A stretch of 64,000 nucleotides of DNA from Phaseolus vulgaris (lineage: Eukaryota > Streptophyta > Magnoliopsida > Fabales > Fabaceae), in assembly GCF_000499845.2 (NCBI RefSeq), contig NC_023759.2, positions 38,855,172 through 38,919,171 on the forward strand, in the 5' to 3' direction. The position numbers and the translations under genes are program-made. Every line of letters begins with the position of its first letter. The stretch's first letter is position 1. The notes beneath the pieces were generated by a model. The model was not told the origin of the DNA. It did no database searches and saw only the letters and a list, made by a program, of their open reading frames with translations. Shown here piece by piece: positions 50,364 through 63,190 of this stretch.

Positions 50364-51190
50364 AGGTTGTGGTGTAGAAATTTGGCTTTTTACCCTTCTG
50401 TAGAATTAGTTAGGCTTGTAATGTCTTCATACAAAAAATCAACAACTTGATAAAGTAATAATACATGTCCAAGAGAAATGTATATGTATATGAGTTTTAC
50501 TTCTTACTAAAAATATTGTCGTATCTTGCTTTAGTGATAATAATACCAATATATCATTATATCTACTTGCAATTGTGTATCACAAATCATGTATAGTCGT
50601 CTACTTTCCTACATTAGTCTATAGAGATAACTAATTATAATATATCTTGTATCATAAGAAAAATAAAAGCAATAAAGTTCAACAAGTACACAATACATAC
50701 CATTGACATACCATCCACAAGTAATGACCTTTGTAGTTAGTTTACACGTTTGTAACCTTTCAATATTGTGACATGTTCATCACGTCATTGACTGATTTAT
50801 TTAAATAAGTCCATTATCACTAGAGGCCATGAGTATTCACTCGTGTCCAACATTACAACAATAATTGCAATGATCATCGACATTCACATAAATAATTTTA
50901 ATTATGTGTGGATGAAAACCAAAACGAAATTGATCTAACATGGAAACATGTTTAATGTCCATCATCACCTTAGTTTTTTCTATCTCCTTGTTTAACTACA
51001 AAATGAATGACATCCACATGTTTAAAATACGATGATTCATGTTTTTAAATTTTTGCAAATCTATTCACTTGAGTCTTTTTGTGATCCTTTGGTTTTGTCC
51101 TTATCAACTAGAGCATACAATGATATCATATTAGATATGCAATTTCATGCAACTTGAATTTAATTTTGTCTTTATGATGACTATTTTACG
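50364..51190. other. AT-rich spacer after the PMD relic
   Basis: No coding sequence was recognised. Probable continuation of degraded repeat DNA. Confidence 0.4.
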
Positions 51191-52130
51191 GTAATCGTAC
51201 CACATCAAAAGTAATAAATTGTTCCTAAGGACGGATATCGAATCCACAAGGCACAACTGAATTATCAAGTATAAGATTCACTAAATAGAAAATAAAATAA
51301 TAAAGTTTATTGAAAGTTTGTTATGTGTAATTGCAAGAATTATAAAGAAAACAAGTTAAAGAGGTTGTTGGTTCAATTGGAAAAATTGGGATTGAGGTTC
51401 ATCCTTCTTATTCTTTTATATTTTGAAAAATATATTAATATTTTATCCTTTGATTGATGTTGATGCCCATATAAAATTCATTTGTAACGATTCCTCGTAT
51501 GTATATAAAATTATTAAGAGAGTCTCCTAAATATTTATTCCTCACATATTTATAAAAACTTTTTATCATTACGATTAGATGTTGATAGCAATTAACATTT
51601 TAAATATATTCCTAGCATTCAAATATGTTAAGCATTATCATTTGGGTCATAAACTTAGAGATACTTTTCACTCAAATCTAAGGATCTAAATCATGATAAA
51701 CAAGCATTACAAATAAAATGGCAATACCAATCATCAATCAAGAACAAAATATTATATTTAAATATCACCTCAATACATAAGAGTTTGAATAGATTACTCT
51801 CAATCTCAAAGGGTAGAATTAGTCACTCATGTTGGCCATTACAAGCGTGGAAAACAATAAAAGAAGATCCAATATGTTTCTCCTTGACGACTACCTCCTC
51901 TAAGGTTTTCTATCACATTCTATTCTCCTCATTGATGTCTAAGGTTATGCCTCACGCCTAATATTTAACCTAGTTGGACTTGGGCTAAGTGACTTCTCAC
52001 CTGGGCGTGATTGGGTTTGCCTGGGCGAGTTGAACGAAAACGGACCCAACGTCTCTGGAGTGATCTCCCCTGGGCGTGACTGAGCTACATGAAGAGTTTC
52101 AAGTGGATGTGAAAGTTACTTCTTACATAA
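51191..52130 (-). repeat. Possible Ty3/gypsy LTR-like debris with CCTGGGCG words
   Basis: GGACGGATATCGAATCCACA near 51230 is a word I associate with the ends of large plant Ty3/gypsy LTRs, read on the minus strand. CCTGGGCG occurs three times in 77 bases (52000, 52020 and 52069). No coding domain is present, so the assignment is weak. Confidence 0.3.
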
Positions 52131-55100
52131 AAGAATTTCTCATGTGCTTCATGTAATTAACCCAATGTGTCTCTCGTAAATTCAATGAACCACCTATGTG
52201 CTAATCTCGATTAGAAACTAAACATGAAATTAGTGAAGTGTAATCATTATCTTAATTAGTCTTATATTTACACTTAGAATTACCTTTTTTTAATAACATG
52301 CCTCTAATATTTTATTGACTCTTTATTCTCTTGACTGTGACACATAATGCTATAAACTAGATGCTAACTTTTTTTTTAAATCACTCTTGAAGAATATATA
52401 AAATCATTTTGTGAGATATTTATGAGAGAGTGTTCAGAAATGAAAAACTTTTTCAAACGACAATTCATCATTGCCCATGTACTTGGAGAGTCTCTTTAAA
52501 AGTGATGTATTCTCCATATCTTTTTTTTTAATTCTTTTCTATTTTCTTGTTACTTTTTCTTGTTTTTACATGAGTTTTCAGATGTTACGAATTTGACTCA
52601 CTTACACATGCTTCGGTTTATATCAGCCAATAATATTGTTTTACCAAAACCTAATGTCCAAAGCAAGCGTTTATAGAGCACCAATGAAGAGTAGGACAAC
52701 AATGAAACTTTTGAAGGTTGAAGAAATTATAAATCAAAATGTTTAAAATATGGGTACTTTTTAAAAATGGGGTGCAGGAAGTAAAAACCTACGTTTTAGC
52801 AAAAACTATGGACCTAAAACACTGACCCTGACAAAAAATTGGTACGTAAAAGTTTCAACTTCGGAAATAACTCAATTACAAGAAGCCTATTACACTATAC
52901 CACTTTATAATATTTTTATTTTATTTTTTATTTGCTACACCTTTAAAATTTGAAATGATTAGTTTTTGTAAAATGAAATTTTATTCATTTAGTCTCTATA
53001 GAATATTTTTTATATTTATTTTCTAAAATTTAAAATTATTCTATTTTAAAAACTTTATAAAAAATTTAGATAACACTAGTAGTCCACTTGAGATGTTTAG
53101 TAGCATATAAATAACTAAAGGATTTCATATAATAATAATACTAGAAAAGAAATAGTAATTTTAAGTTTAGAAAATAAATAAAAAATATAAGGATCAAATT
53201 AAAAATCTTTATTTTCCAGAAACCAAAAGTATGCTTAAAAATTTATAAAGTTGTGAATGAAAATTATAAAAAAAAGTAAGCAAAAGTTATACTTCTATAA
53301 TTTATAAATAATAAAAGTATATGAAAGAAATTATGTTTGAGTGCATATAATTTTTATTTCTAAATTTATTGTCCTCAACCTGAGTCAGATTGAGCCTTCT
53401 TGCAAATGTTTTCAATGCCTTACTTTGCAGTTAATCAGATAGGAAATATGAAGGAGAAAAAACCCACTAAAGAATATTGAAAAAAATTCAATAATGGAAA
53501 TTTTAAAAGAATTTCTCTTTAAAAAAACCACATATTTTTTTGAGAGACAATGGTGCAAAAAATGTGTAAGATTACAAAAATTTAGTATTAAATTTAAATA
53601 TTAAATGTTTGAAGGATGGCTATGATAGAGGAATTGTAGACTGTCCAGATTAGAAAATATTGATAATTAGAAGCATTAATTAATATGCCTTAGACTTGAC
53701 ACCTTAAGGATTGTGAAACCTTCATTCTAAGAAAGATTGATGTTACAAACACCAACATATTTGTGAATCATCTAAAAAGATAATTTGAAAAAGCATAGTC
53801 AAAAGGAAAAAAAAAATGTTATTTTTTAAAGAAAATATGCTCCGTTGACTTCTGGCTTTGTTTTTTTTAATTTCATGTACCAAAATAATTTACAAATACA
53901 ATAGTTCGCTATTATATGCCAAATTCATCCACATATAGATAAGAAATTGTCATAAACTACATGCATTTATGTATCTGTCTTTTACACAAAAATGATTGAT
54001 ACAAATTGAGAAATGATTGATACAAGAAGAGTTGGTACAATAGAAAACTTGCAATATATATAATAATACTTCAATAATATAAAATAGTATACTAATATTA
54101 ATATTAATAATATTAACTGAAAAATATTTAAAAAATAAATTTAAGTATAATTAACTTTATTTTTTTATTGATATATAATTCAACTTTATAAAACTAATTT
54201 ATAAGTAAGATAAATTTATACACACTTATATATTATGAGATGAGATTATTTTTACTCAACTATCTCCTAAAATAAATAAAGAAAAATTAATAAATTTTTT
54301 TTTGGAGAAATTGATAAAAATAAAGGCAATATAAAACAATGAAGATGTGTGAAGGAAAAGTCATTATTTAATATGTAATAAATAGAATAGAGTAGCTAGT
54401 TTTGGTTCATTTCTTGGTTTGTACTTGGTTTAGGTTTAGAGTTTTGAGATGCATTATGATGATGCATGTGTAGTCTATTTGTGGGGGTTAGGAAGATGGA
54501 TTTTGTTTCACCCACTTTCCATCTAAGGGCCCCTCTACACTCTTAACCATTTAAGATAAGAAAAGGTGAATAAGTTAATGTGGAGGAAAAGTGAGGGAGG
54601 AAGATTAAGGCACAGAGCCAAAGAATCTTCTTTCTTGCTTCTTTTGGACTACTTAGAAATGGCAGAAGGGCAAGGCACAGAGAAAGACCTAGCACCGCTT
54701 TTCAATTATGCCTCGTATAAATATACCACAAGAAAGAAATTTCAAAGTATAGACTATGTATGTTATTATGCTACACACATGTTACAGATAAAGACGTTGT
54801 GAGCACCAAATGCAAACATAAATCATTATTTCTCAGAAGGGGTAGTACAATGAAAACCAACGAGAAAGCTGGTACCACTTCTAAATTGACAAAGGAGAAT
54901 GATATTGTCGGAACCATAAATCTCAATTAATCAGATACCTCTCAGAAGGCTTTGATTAATTAGAACCCTAATGTCAGGAAAAGATGTCTAATAAATCTGC
55001 AAAAGCTATCCATTTTTTGTTTTCTTCTGATTCATATTGTTAAAAGAAAACATGTATAAAACATCATGATCACTACAAAGATTTAGGTCTCAGTGAATTA

Positions 55101-56764
55101 TGCACAGAATAATTAATGATAATGACTATATAGTTAGTAGTCAATATTAGACTTGAACAGGTTCTAGTGTCAACATCTTGAATTATGGATGTGGACCAGT
55201 GTTCAGTCATTGAAGTAAATGAAAGGAGACATCATTCATGTGAACGTCGTTAACTTACAACTACCAAATTTAGATACTATTCTGTACCATATTTAATGCC
55301 AAACTCAAAGAACATACAAATTTGAATCATTTTCTTCTTTCTCTCTCTCTCTCTCTGTCATGAACAGCGACAAGTGAATGAAACTTACCTGGGGCAGTGG
55401 GTAAAATGTTTATAGGAATACCTGAGGAACCCAACAATCAAGTTCATTATCCATAAATCTTCCAACAATCAAGAAGATTTATTTGCTATTTAAGAAGTTG
55501 CTTTTATAAAAAAATTACGAAAGATGAACAATTTTTTAAGCCATGAGTCTCTTCACACTGTAATTACGTGTGAAATCAAGACACAGGAATAGAAATCTGG
55601 AGCAATACGACAGATGAGCAGCTACTCCATCGGAATCAATCATATCAAAAGCGAACTATTAAAATTCACTGGAATGATGAAATGATAAGTTTGAAACTTC
55701 CTTAAAAACTGGTGAGTCAACCCGACAATATTTCGATGTATATTTTCATGTCTTTTCTCGGTTAAATATGTTTTTGAGTGTACACAGGAGTATTATAAGT
55801 TACTCAACTATCGATTAATATATTTGCTTCCTCAAAACAAATAAAATTTAATGAAACTAAAAAAAATGTTATCATATATTATTGAACAATATATATTTTT
55901 TCGATGGAAGGGAGTTTCCTAGTTTAAGTACTTGCATAGTTGTTTGTGTTTAACTTTTAGCTAATTTAAGCAGTTGGGGTTAATCTATCCGTTTCATCAA
56001 ATGTCAACAAACATATAAATATATTAACAAGGTTATTCAAATTTTGTAGTAAAATTTTTGCTCTGTATTCTTATTATTAAAAAAAGTTTTTTGGTTTGAT
56101 TTTTTTTTTTTTTGGATTTTGTGAGATCCCATAAATATTAGTAGGAAAAAATCACTAAATATGAATTTTTTTAGTAATATGTACGAGTTAATCTTTAAAA
56201 AATGAATAAAAAAAAGCTTTTGTTACACTATTTTTTAAGTTTATCATGGGAGAAATCTATTTTTGATTTCCTTGAATAAGTATGAGTAGAATGAAAATAG
56301 AGTTTATAGTTTTCTGTTTTTCTACTCCTGGACTAAAACTAAATTTTGAAACGTGTGAATACATGTACTAATACATTTATGCAAATACGTTATAAGAACA
56401 AATAATCAAAGAAATTTTTTTTTGTTTAAGAGATTTGAAAATGATTTGGGAGTTAGAGGAGTGAGGAAATACATTAGAATATAACATCATTTGGGAGATT
56501 AGAGATGAGAAAAATAAAAATTTTGGAAAGACAAGAGGGTAGATAATGAAAATTTAAAGTTAACTTCTCAAGATTATTTTCCTTATCTACTTGCAAAGAA
56601 GCTAAGTTAAATAAGCTAGAAGTTGGAGCAATAATATGCGGAGTTAAAAGTTGGAGTGAAGGAGAAATTTGTTTGATTGAAAAACCAATAAAGTATTTTA
56701 GCTAATGCAACAATTATTTATTAGAGGGTAAATGATTGATTAAGGAATGAGAGAATAAGTGGTT
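52131..56764. other. AT-rich region without recognised genes
   Basis: Homopolymer-rich DNA. The plus-strand open stretch 54566..54802 (78 codons, including MAEGQGTEKDLAPLFNYASY) lies in a less AT-rich patch, but I recognise no family and see no splice partners. A (CT)n run is at 55341-55358. No tRNA or microRNA precursor was identified. Confidence 0.45.
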
Positions 56765-57630
56765 GTGGAAGAAAGGAGAATCTTTTACCAACACGGTAAA
56801 ATAAGATATACTATATTAAGGAACATGCTAAGTGGTGAAATAGGACAATATATGAATTTTTGGAAGGTCAAGGCTTTAACTTCAACACATGTAGTAGCTT
56901 GAAGGGTGCTACAAAATAGAGTAGCAACAAAAGATAATTTGCTTAGGTGAGGGATGATCATGGATAGTACAATATGTGTAATGTGTGGTGAGAAAAATGG
57001 AAACAACTAGCTAAAATAGAGTGTCATTATCTTCAAATAGAGTGTGAGGATGTATGTGGGTTGCTCGGATTTGAAAATAAAGGAATAATGTTATTTCTAA
57101 GAAGGATAAAATAGATCACTTAGAGATATACATGATGACTCAATTAAAGATATGGTTGTGGATTACATGTAAGGAGCATTTAACAAATTTTACATATTCT
57201 GAATGGTGTATTGATTCAATGACTTGTTTGAAAATTTTGAGAATGAATGATTTATAATTTACAATACTAACTATTTCTTGAATATGCAGGTTGGATTCTT
57301 TGCTTTTGGAAGTCTCAGACTTTGTACATTGGAATGTTGGTTTCATAATTTTTTCATATACTTAATCGTTTAACAAATGATGATTCGTAAGTCGCAAAGA
57401 TTGATTTAGGAATTTTTTGGGATTTTTAGGCTGATAGAAGTGAATGTGTTTTTTGTGGACAACCATATACTATGTGGTAGTTGCTCTTGCTAATTTTGGT
57501 GCTAGAGGGTAGGTAGATTAAGGGATTTTGTTCTTGTAAATTTTGGTGACAGTTTTGTCCAATTTTTTTTGTATATAAGTTTAGATATTTCTAATGTCTA
57601 AATTTATTATTTTATTTTTTATTAATAAAA
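56765..57630 (+). mobile_element. LINE 3' fragment (zinc-binding region and tail)
   Basis: One plus-strand frame, broken by two TGA codons, reads FWKVKALTSTHVVA, RVLQNRVATKDNLLR and STICVMCGEKNGN. That is the zinc-binding (zf-RVT) region that follows reverse transcriptase in plant L1 elements. The larger LINE at 59-63 kb has a matching stretch (ALQDKIATKQNLLRR, SLCALCGSKEET). The sequence after it declines into T-rich and A-rich DNA ending near ATTAATAAAAAAAAATTA at about 57630, which could be the poly(A) end. Confidence 0.6.
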
Positions 57631-59395
57631 AAAAATTATTTTTATATTAATATATCACCGAACCAATTAAAACATTGATTTAAGAGTCAATGATTTATAC
57701 ATATTTAACTAGAATTAAATCAATATTAATAAAATAATAAGAAAATTACGCATAAAGTAGTGTCAAACATCATAATATCGTAACTTAAAATATTAGAAAC
57801 TAAAAAAATAACATAATTTTATAATTAAAAGTGAAATAAAATGTATTATAATTAACACTTAAGTCGAAATTTCAATAATATATACAAATATTTACTAATA
57901 ATAACATGTTTATTGAATAAAAAATAATAACTATTTTAGGTTAATTTTAATTTTAAAGAATAAAAAATGTGTTGTGTTGCACATTTTTTTATTGATTTAC
58001 TGCAAACTTATTTTTTTTTGTCTTTTTTTTTCATTCTTTCCATTTTTCTTTATCAATCTTCTAGTTCTTTACAAAAAAAATTCTTATATTTGAATATTAT
58101 TTGGTTAGTTCACTAGTTTTCTTGTCTGACCAAGTACTTTTGAAACAAAAGGTGCATGCATGTTGGAGTTAAATTGTTGGATTCTTTCCCATTTCTGTCC
58201 CAGATTTGTTTGTACATCTGAAAGTTAATGCTTTTTTTTTTTTTTTATCAGCAATAATGCTTTTGTTGAAGTTGCCATTAACTGCAAAATCACCAGTGTT
58301 GCTAGTCACTTAAAAACTCTAATGTTTATTTCCCCCTTTTTTTTTTTTATCTGGAACAAACATTTCATATAAAAGATACAACTAGTACCATGAAAGAATA
58401 TACGTATACATATAAAATTGTAAAAAAAATAAATTTTGATTATTTCCATTATTTTATGAAAAGTTGGTTTATATACTTGGTACATAGTTAAATAATATTA
58501 TTTCTCTTCCATTACTTTGTTATATATGAAAAGAAAACTCTGGAATTTTTTTTTCTATAATATTTTTAAATATACTATCTTTTGTAAATGCAAGATTCCA
58601 TAGTTTATAATTCAATTTCTTACTCGTGAAAACAAAATTATAACTGAAGGAAAATTTGCCTACAGACAAAAAATTAAACATGTTAAATCTGAATTAATTA
58701 AGAACCAATTTCTGAATGGGAAACCACTATTGATGATAAATAAATAAATTATAGATATATATATATATATATATATATTATATCGCTTAATTCAGTGGAT
58801 CCACGTGCTAATTGAATTGAATATAGGTGAAAAGATGATGGCATTTGTGGTCCAAACCTTAATTTTCGACATCAATACCCTTCAAGCTTCAAAGTTTAAA
58901 GTTAAGGAATTCAAAGGACAATTCTCATATAGGGTCTTACCTATATAGACAAAGTGCCCATATCCATCATGGTCTTATGTTAGGTTCATGCATATGTTTG
59001 TGAGAATGCTATTTAAATTATATTTAAACATAAAAAAGTTCATCCAAGTACCAAACCCTTTTTCCTTTAGGTGGATAAATGGTGGGTTCTCCTGCCATTT
59101 AAACCTCATTTCTTGTTGCTTTCTCTTTATTATTATTAAAATCTTTTATTTTTTATTTTTCTTATCCTATAAATAAGTAGCAAGAAAGAAATTTCCAGGA
59201 TTAATTAACAAGTCTATATTAAATAAGACATTAATGTTTTTAATCATTACCTATATGTTAATTTTTTCTAATGATATTATTTTTCCTCACATGTATGACA
59301 AGAAAATCATTAAATAGCAATCAAATTTAAAGACAAAAAATAATTAGTCACTGTATTAATTAAATTAAATATCATTTTAGAGACTCAAAATTTAT
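57631..59395. other. AT-rich spacer
   Basis: Long A/T runs and an (AT)n microsatellite at about 58757-58779. The open stretch 58988..59176 has a low-complexity Phe/Ile-rich translation and is not considered a gene. Confidence 0.5.
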
Positions 59396-61063
59396 TGATT
59401 TTTTTAATCGTCAATCAATAAACTGAATAAAAAGGGAACACAGAGGGGTGTTCCAACCCTTTTACAAAAAAAAGATATCATACAACTTCTCTAAGAATCC
59501 TACAACGAAGACCACCCTGCTTAGACAAGCTTTTGGGACAGATGCCTGACTTCTCAAACCATATGAAAAATCAACGATTTGCTACCATTTTAATACAAGT
59601 AATTGGGCATTGGGCCCAATGAGAGAAAGAAAAAGACACTCTTGGAACCTTGTTTTTTAATCAAGCCCACGACTGCACTTGAGTCAAAGAAAAGATTTTG
59701 CTTGCATCCACTTTTGCTTGGTTAAACACTATCTCATTCATGTGTTTCCAAATGCACCAAATGATGGACACTCACACTCCTTTCCACAACTTATTACCTT
59801 CTCTGCTGAACCAAGTACAATGAAATTATTCGAAGTGTTCCTATAAAGCAAAGTGGTTTTAGATGTAACTCCTATCCATTTACTGCATGAATTCCAAACA
59901 ACATTCGTAATCGAACAAGATATCAGGAGATGGGAAGCCGTTTCCTCCTTGCTCCCGCATAAAGCGCACAGAGAATCCATAAGATGTACCGACCTTCTAA
60001 GCAGGTTTTGCTTTGTAGCAATCTTGTCTTGCAATGCCCTCCAAGCAAAGCATTATGCTGATGGTGGAATCAATAGGCCCCACAGGACTATGTGCATAAC
60101 ACTATAAGCACCTGAGGTTGGATTAGAGAAGATTTCATATGCATATTTGATAGAATACTTACAAGTTTGCGGGTCTCTCCATAGCTATTTGTCGTCCCAA
60201 CCTGATTTCAAGGTTTGACCTTCCAACACAAATTTGAATTCATCTACTTGGGACTTCTCTCACTCAAACCATTCTCTTCTCCACCTGAATTCCCAACTCC
60301 AGATGTCATTATGCCATTTAATAAAGCAACATAGGAGGCTGTCAATAGAGAGGGAATTATTAAACAACCTTGGAAATCTGACTTTTAGTTGACAATTATC
60401 CACCCAAACGTCTTCCCATAACTTGATTTTTTCACCGGACCCTACTGCCCATTCCAAATTAGAATCAAACCAGTTGATGCCCTGCCCAGCCTCACACGCC
60501 TTGTTTAGGTCACACCACCATCTAGATGCTTGCCTCAACGTTTTAGATTCACAAAGATTCCTCCAAGAGTTGTATTTCGAATCTAGGATATCTTTCCATA
60601 GTTGTTCTTAGTAGACCTAAATCTCCATTTCCATTTACCAAGTAAAGCTTTGTTGAAAGAATCTAACTGCATGATACCTAACCCTCCTTCCGCTTTAGGC
60701 TTGCATATATCATCCCATTTAATCCAAACAATTTTCCTTCCCTCAGAATCCTAAGCCCATAAGAACTTGCATTGAATCTTTGTAATCTTCTTGCATATAG
60801 AGGATGAAACTTTGAAGAACGAAAGATAATATAGAGGAATAGCATTTAACACAGAACGAAACGAAGGATAAACTTTCACCTTTCTCGGTTGATAGCCTCT
60901 TCATAAACTTTTAATCACCGGGTCCCAAAAAGAAGCTTTAGAAGAATTTCCCATGATAGGCAAACCAAGATAGACAAACGGAATATTCATAATATTGCAA
61001 TTTAGTATCTTAGAAAACATTTATAGCACATTACTATCCACTCCAAGGGCACCAATTTTGCTC

Positions 61064-61411
61064 TTAAAGGAAGTTAATTCTAAGCCCAAAGCAAATTTCG
61101 AAAAGTCTGAGCATAGCTTTAACAACACGAATATTTTGGATATTCGACTCACACAATATCAAAGGGTCATCTGCAAATTGAAGAAGCTTTGCCTCCACAT
61201 TTTTGGCACCGACTTTTGGTCTAGAGAACAACTCCTTTCTAGCGGCTTGATTCACCAAACCTGAAAGACCTTGAGCTACGATTAGAAAAAGGAACGATGC
61301 AATTGGGTTCCCTTTCCTGAGACCTCTAGTCGGTTTGAATTCCTTAGATGGACTTCCATTAACTAAAATAGAAATAGATGAGGATTCAAGACACTCTTTG
61401 ATCCAATGCAC
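61064..61411 (-). pseudogene. LINE reverse transcriptase core fragment
   Basis: The frame contains SILVNGSPSKEFKPTRGLRKGNP, FLFLIVAQGLSGLV and LLQFADDPLIL. The FADD motif corresponds to the catalytic YxDD of reverse transcriptase. The residue after FADD is Pro, where plant LINEs usually have Thr. Upstream fingers and downstream thumb lie in other frames. Confidence 0.8.
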
Positions 61412-62604
61412 TCATTTACCACAAAAGCCCATCCTAGCCAACATGTAAAACAAGAACTCTCAACTGACAGAGTCATCCGCTTTTTCGAAGTCAATCTTTA
61501 TAATCAGCCGCTCTTCTTTTTCCTCTTCAATTTATCCGTTAACTCATTAACAACTAGAAAACTGTCTAACAAACCTCTTTGGGATAAAAAAAGTCGACTG
61601 CGAAGAGTCAATCAAATTATTAAGAACTTTCTTTATTCTAATAGACAAAATCTTGGAAATAGCCTTGTAGATGATTTCGACCAAAGAAATGGGTCTATAT
61701 TCATCCAGAGATTGAGGGTTGGAAGATTTAGGAAAAAGAGAGATGAAGGAAGCGTTACAACCTTTTGGAAAACAACTGTTGGTATGGAAACCCTATATTA
61801 CCTCAACAAAATCCTTTCTGATGATTTGCTAATTTTTCTTGATGAAGCTAAAACTTACCCCATCCGAACCTGGTCTTTTATCGCTCTTGCACTCCCAAAC
61901 AACTTCCTTGATTTCTAATTCCTCTAAAAGTGCCATCAACATACAATTCTCATAATTTGTTACCTTTTGAAACGAGATATTATCCAATCTGACCCCAAAA
62001 TCTTTGAGAGTAGACATCCTGTTACAAAAGAACTTTAAAACTTCATATTTTACAATGTTTGGTTCTTCGATCCACTTATCCTGGTAGAACACTCCATTAA
62101 TTCCAATTTTCCTTCTTCTCCATGTAATCATAGCGTGGAAAAATTAGAATTTGAGTCCCCGTGCTTAAACCATCGAGTCTTGGAATTTTGTTGGAGAAGA
62201 GATTATCTCATGTTGATGTGACTTTAGATATCCAAACGAGCCTCATTCTCAAAATTAGTAAGAATGTTGTTGTCGTCCTTCTGATCTAGCACCTGAAGTT
62301 TATACAAAAGCTCTTTCCTTACCGACTCAGTATGATAAAAAAACCTCTTTATTTCATGCCCTTAGGTCACTTTTAAGCATTTTGAACTTATCTGTTAGGT
62401 CCAAAACCTTATTACCTTGCCCACATACTTCTCCCACTTTTTTTGCACAAAGTCGCTGAACCTCTTATCCTCCTGCCATATGTCTAGAAATCTGAAAGGT
62501 TTAGGTCCCCATTCCACCACGTGTGTTTTCAGAATTAAGGTGCAATGATCTGATACTTGCCGGCCTAAAACATATTGTTTACTTCCTGGCTAGGTTTGTA
62601 ACCA

Positions 62605-63184
62605 CTAATTAGGGACTAAAAATCTGTCAATCCTGCTCTTTGTCTTACCATTTGGTGTGTACCAAGTGTACTTTCTCCCTACGCATGGAATATCTAACAA
62701 CTTCATCCCCTCAATGAAATTATTGAAACCGGATATCTCTTCTACGCTCTTCCTTCTTCTTGATTGTGTTAAAATCACCAAGGATACACCAGGATTTGCA
62801 AGTCTCATTCTCTCTTAACTTTTCTAGCTCCATCCATAAACTGATTTTATCCTTGATGTTGCATGACAAATACACATTCAGAATGACGACGGGGATATTC
62901 TTATCCAAACATTTGCCAAAGACGATCACAAAGTGTTTACTAGAAATGTGTCTAGAACATTGAATAAAACTACTATGCCAGACAATGAGAATCCCTCCAT
63001 AACCGTTCAATGCTTCACTATGAACAAAGTCGATGTCGTTATCCTCCCATAACTGATAACATTTTTGTTTGTTGATTTTAGATAACTTGGTTTCTTGAGT
63101 ATAAAGCATATTGATCTCTTCCAATTTAGTAAGCTCTTTTAAATACCTCAAATTTACCAGATTCCCCAACCCTTTAGAATTCAT
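62605..63184 (-). pseudogene. LINE endonuclease domain
   Basis: Apurinic/apyrimidinic-type endonuclease of the LINE. The frame 63184..62720 starts MNSKGLGNLVNLRYLKEL and includes the metal-binding Glu of QETK, GYGGILIVWHSSF and the Asp/Asn of ILGDFNT. A frame change then leads to 62808..62605 with GRKYTWYTPNGKTKSRIDRF. The terminal SDH motif lies further downstream in yet another frame near 62550. Confidence 0.8.
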
Positions 63185-63190
63185 GGATGA

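Larger units (their letters stand above)
59396..63190 (-). mobile_element. Degenerate L1-type LINE retrotransposon
   Basis: Minus-strand order is endonuclease (63184 to about 62500), reverse transcriptase pieces (62131..61829, 61411..61064, 60611..60260) and zinc-binding region (60034..59738). The tail is near 59400, where the plus strand is T-rich. Endonuclease motifs are visible: TQETK, CILGDFNT, SRIDRFLVPN and VSDHCTLIL. The reverse transcriptase shows RPGSDGVSF and FADDP, and the zinc region shows CALCGSKEETASHLLISC. Stops and frameshifts separate every block, so the element is dead. ORF1 was not recognised. Confidence 0.85.

Noticed and set aside
48190..52130. Tandem gene or new defence-like system in the 48-52 kb region
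   Set aside because: All recognisable coding sequence there belongs to the PMD relic; the rest is repeat debris without open frames.
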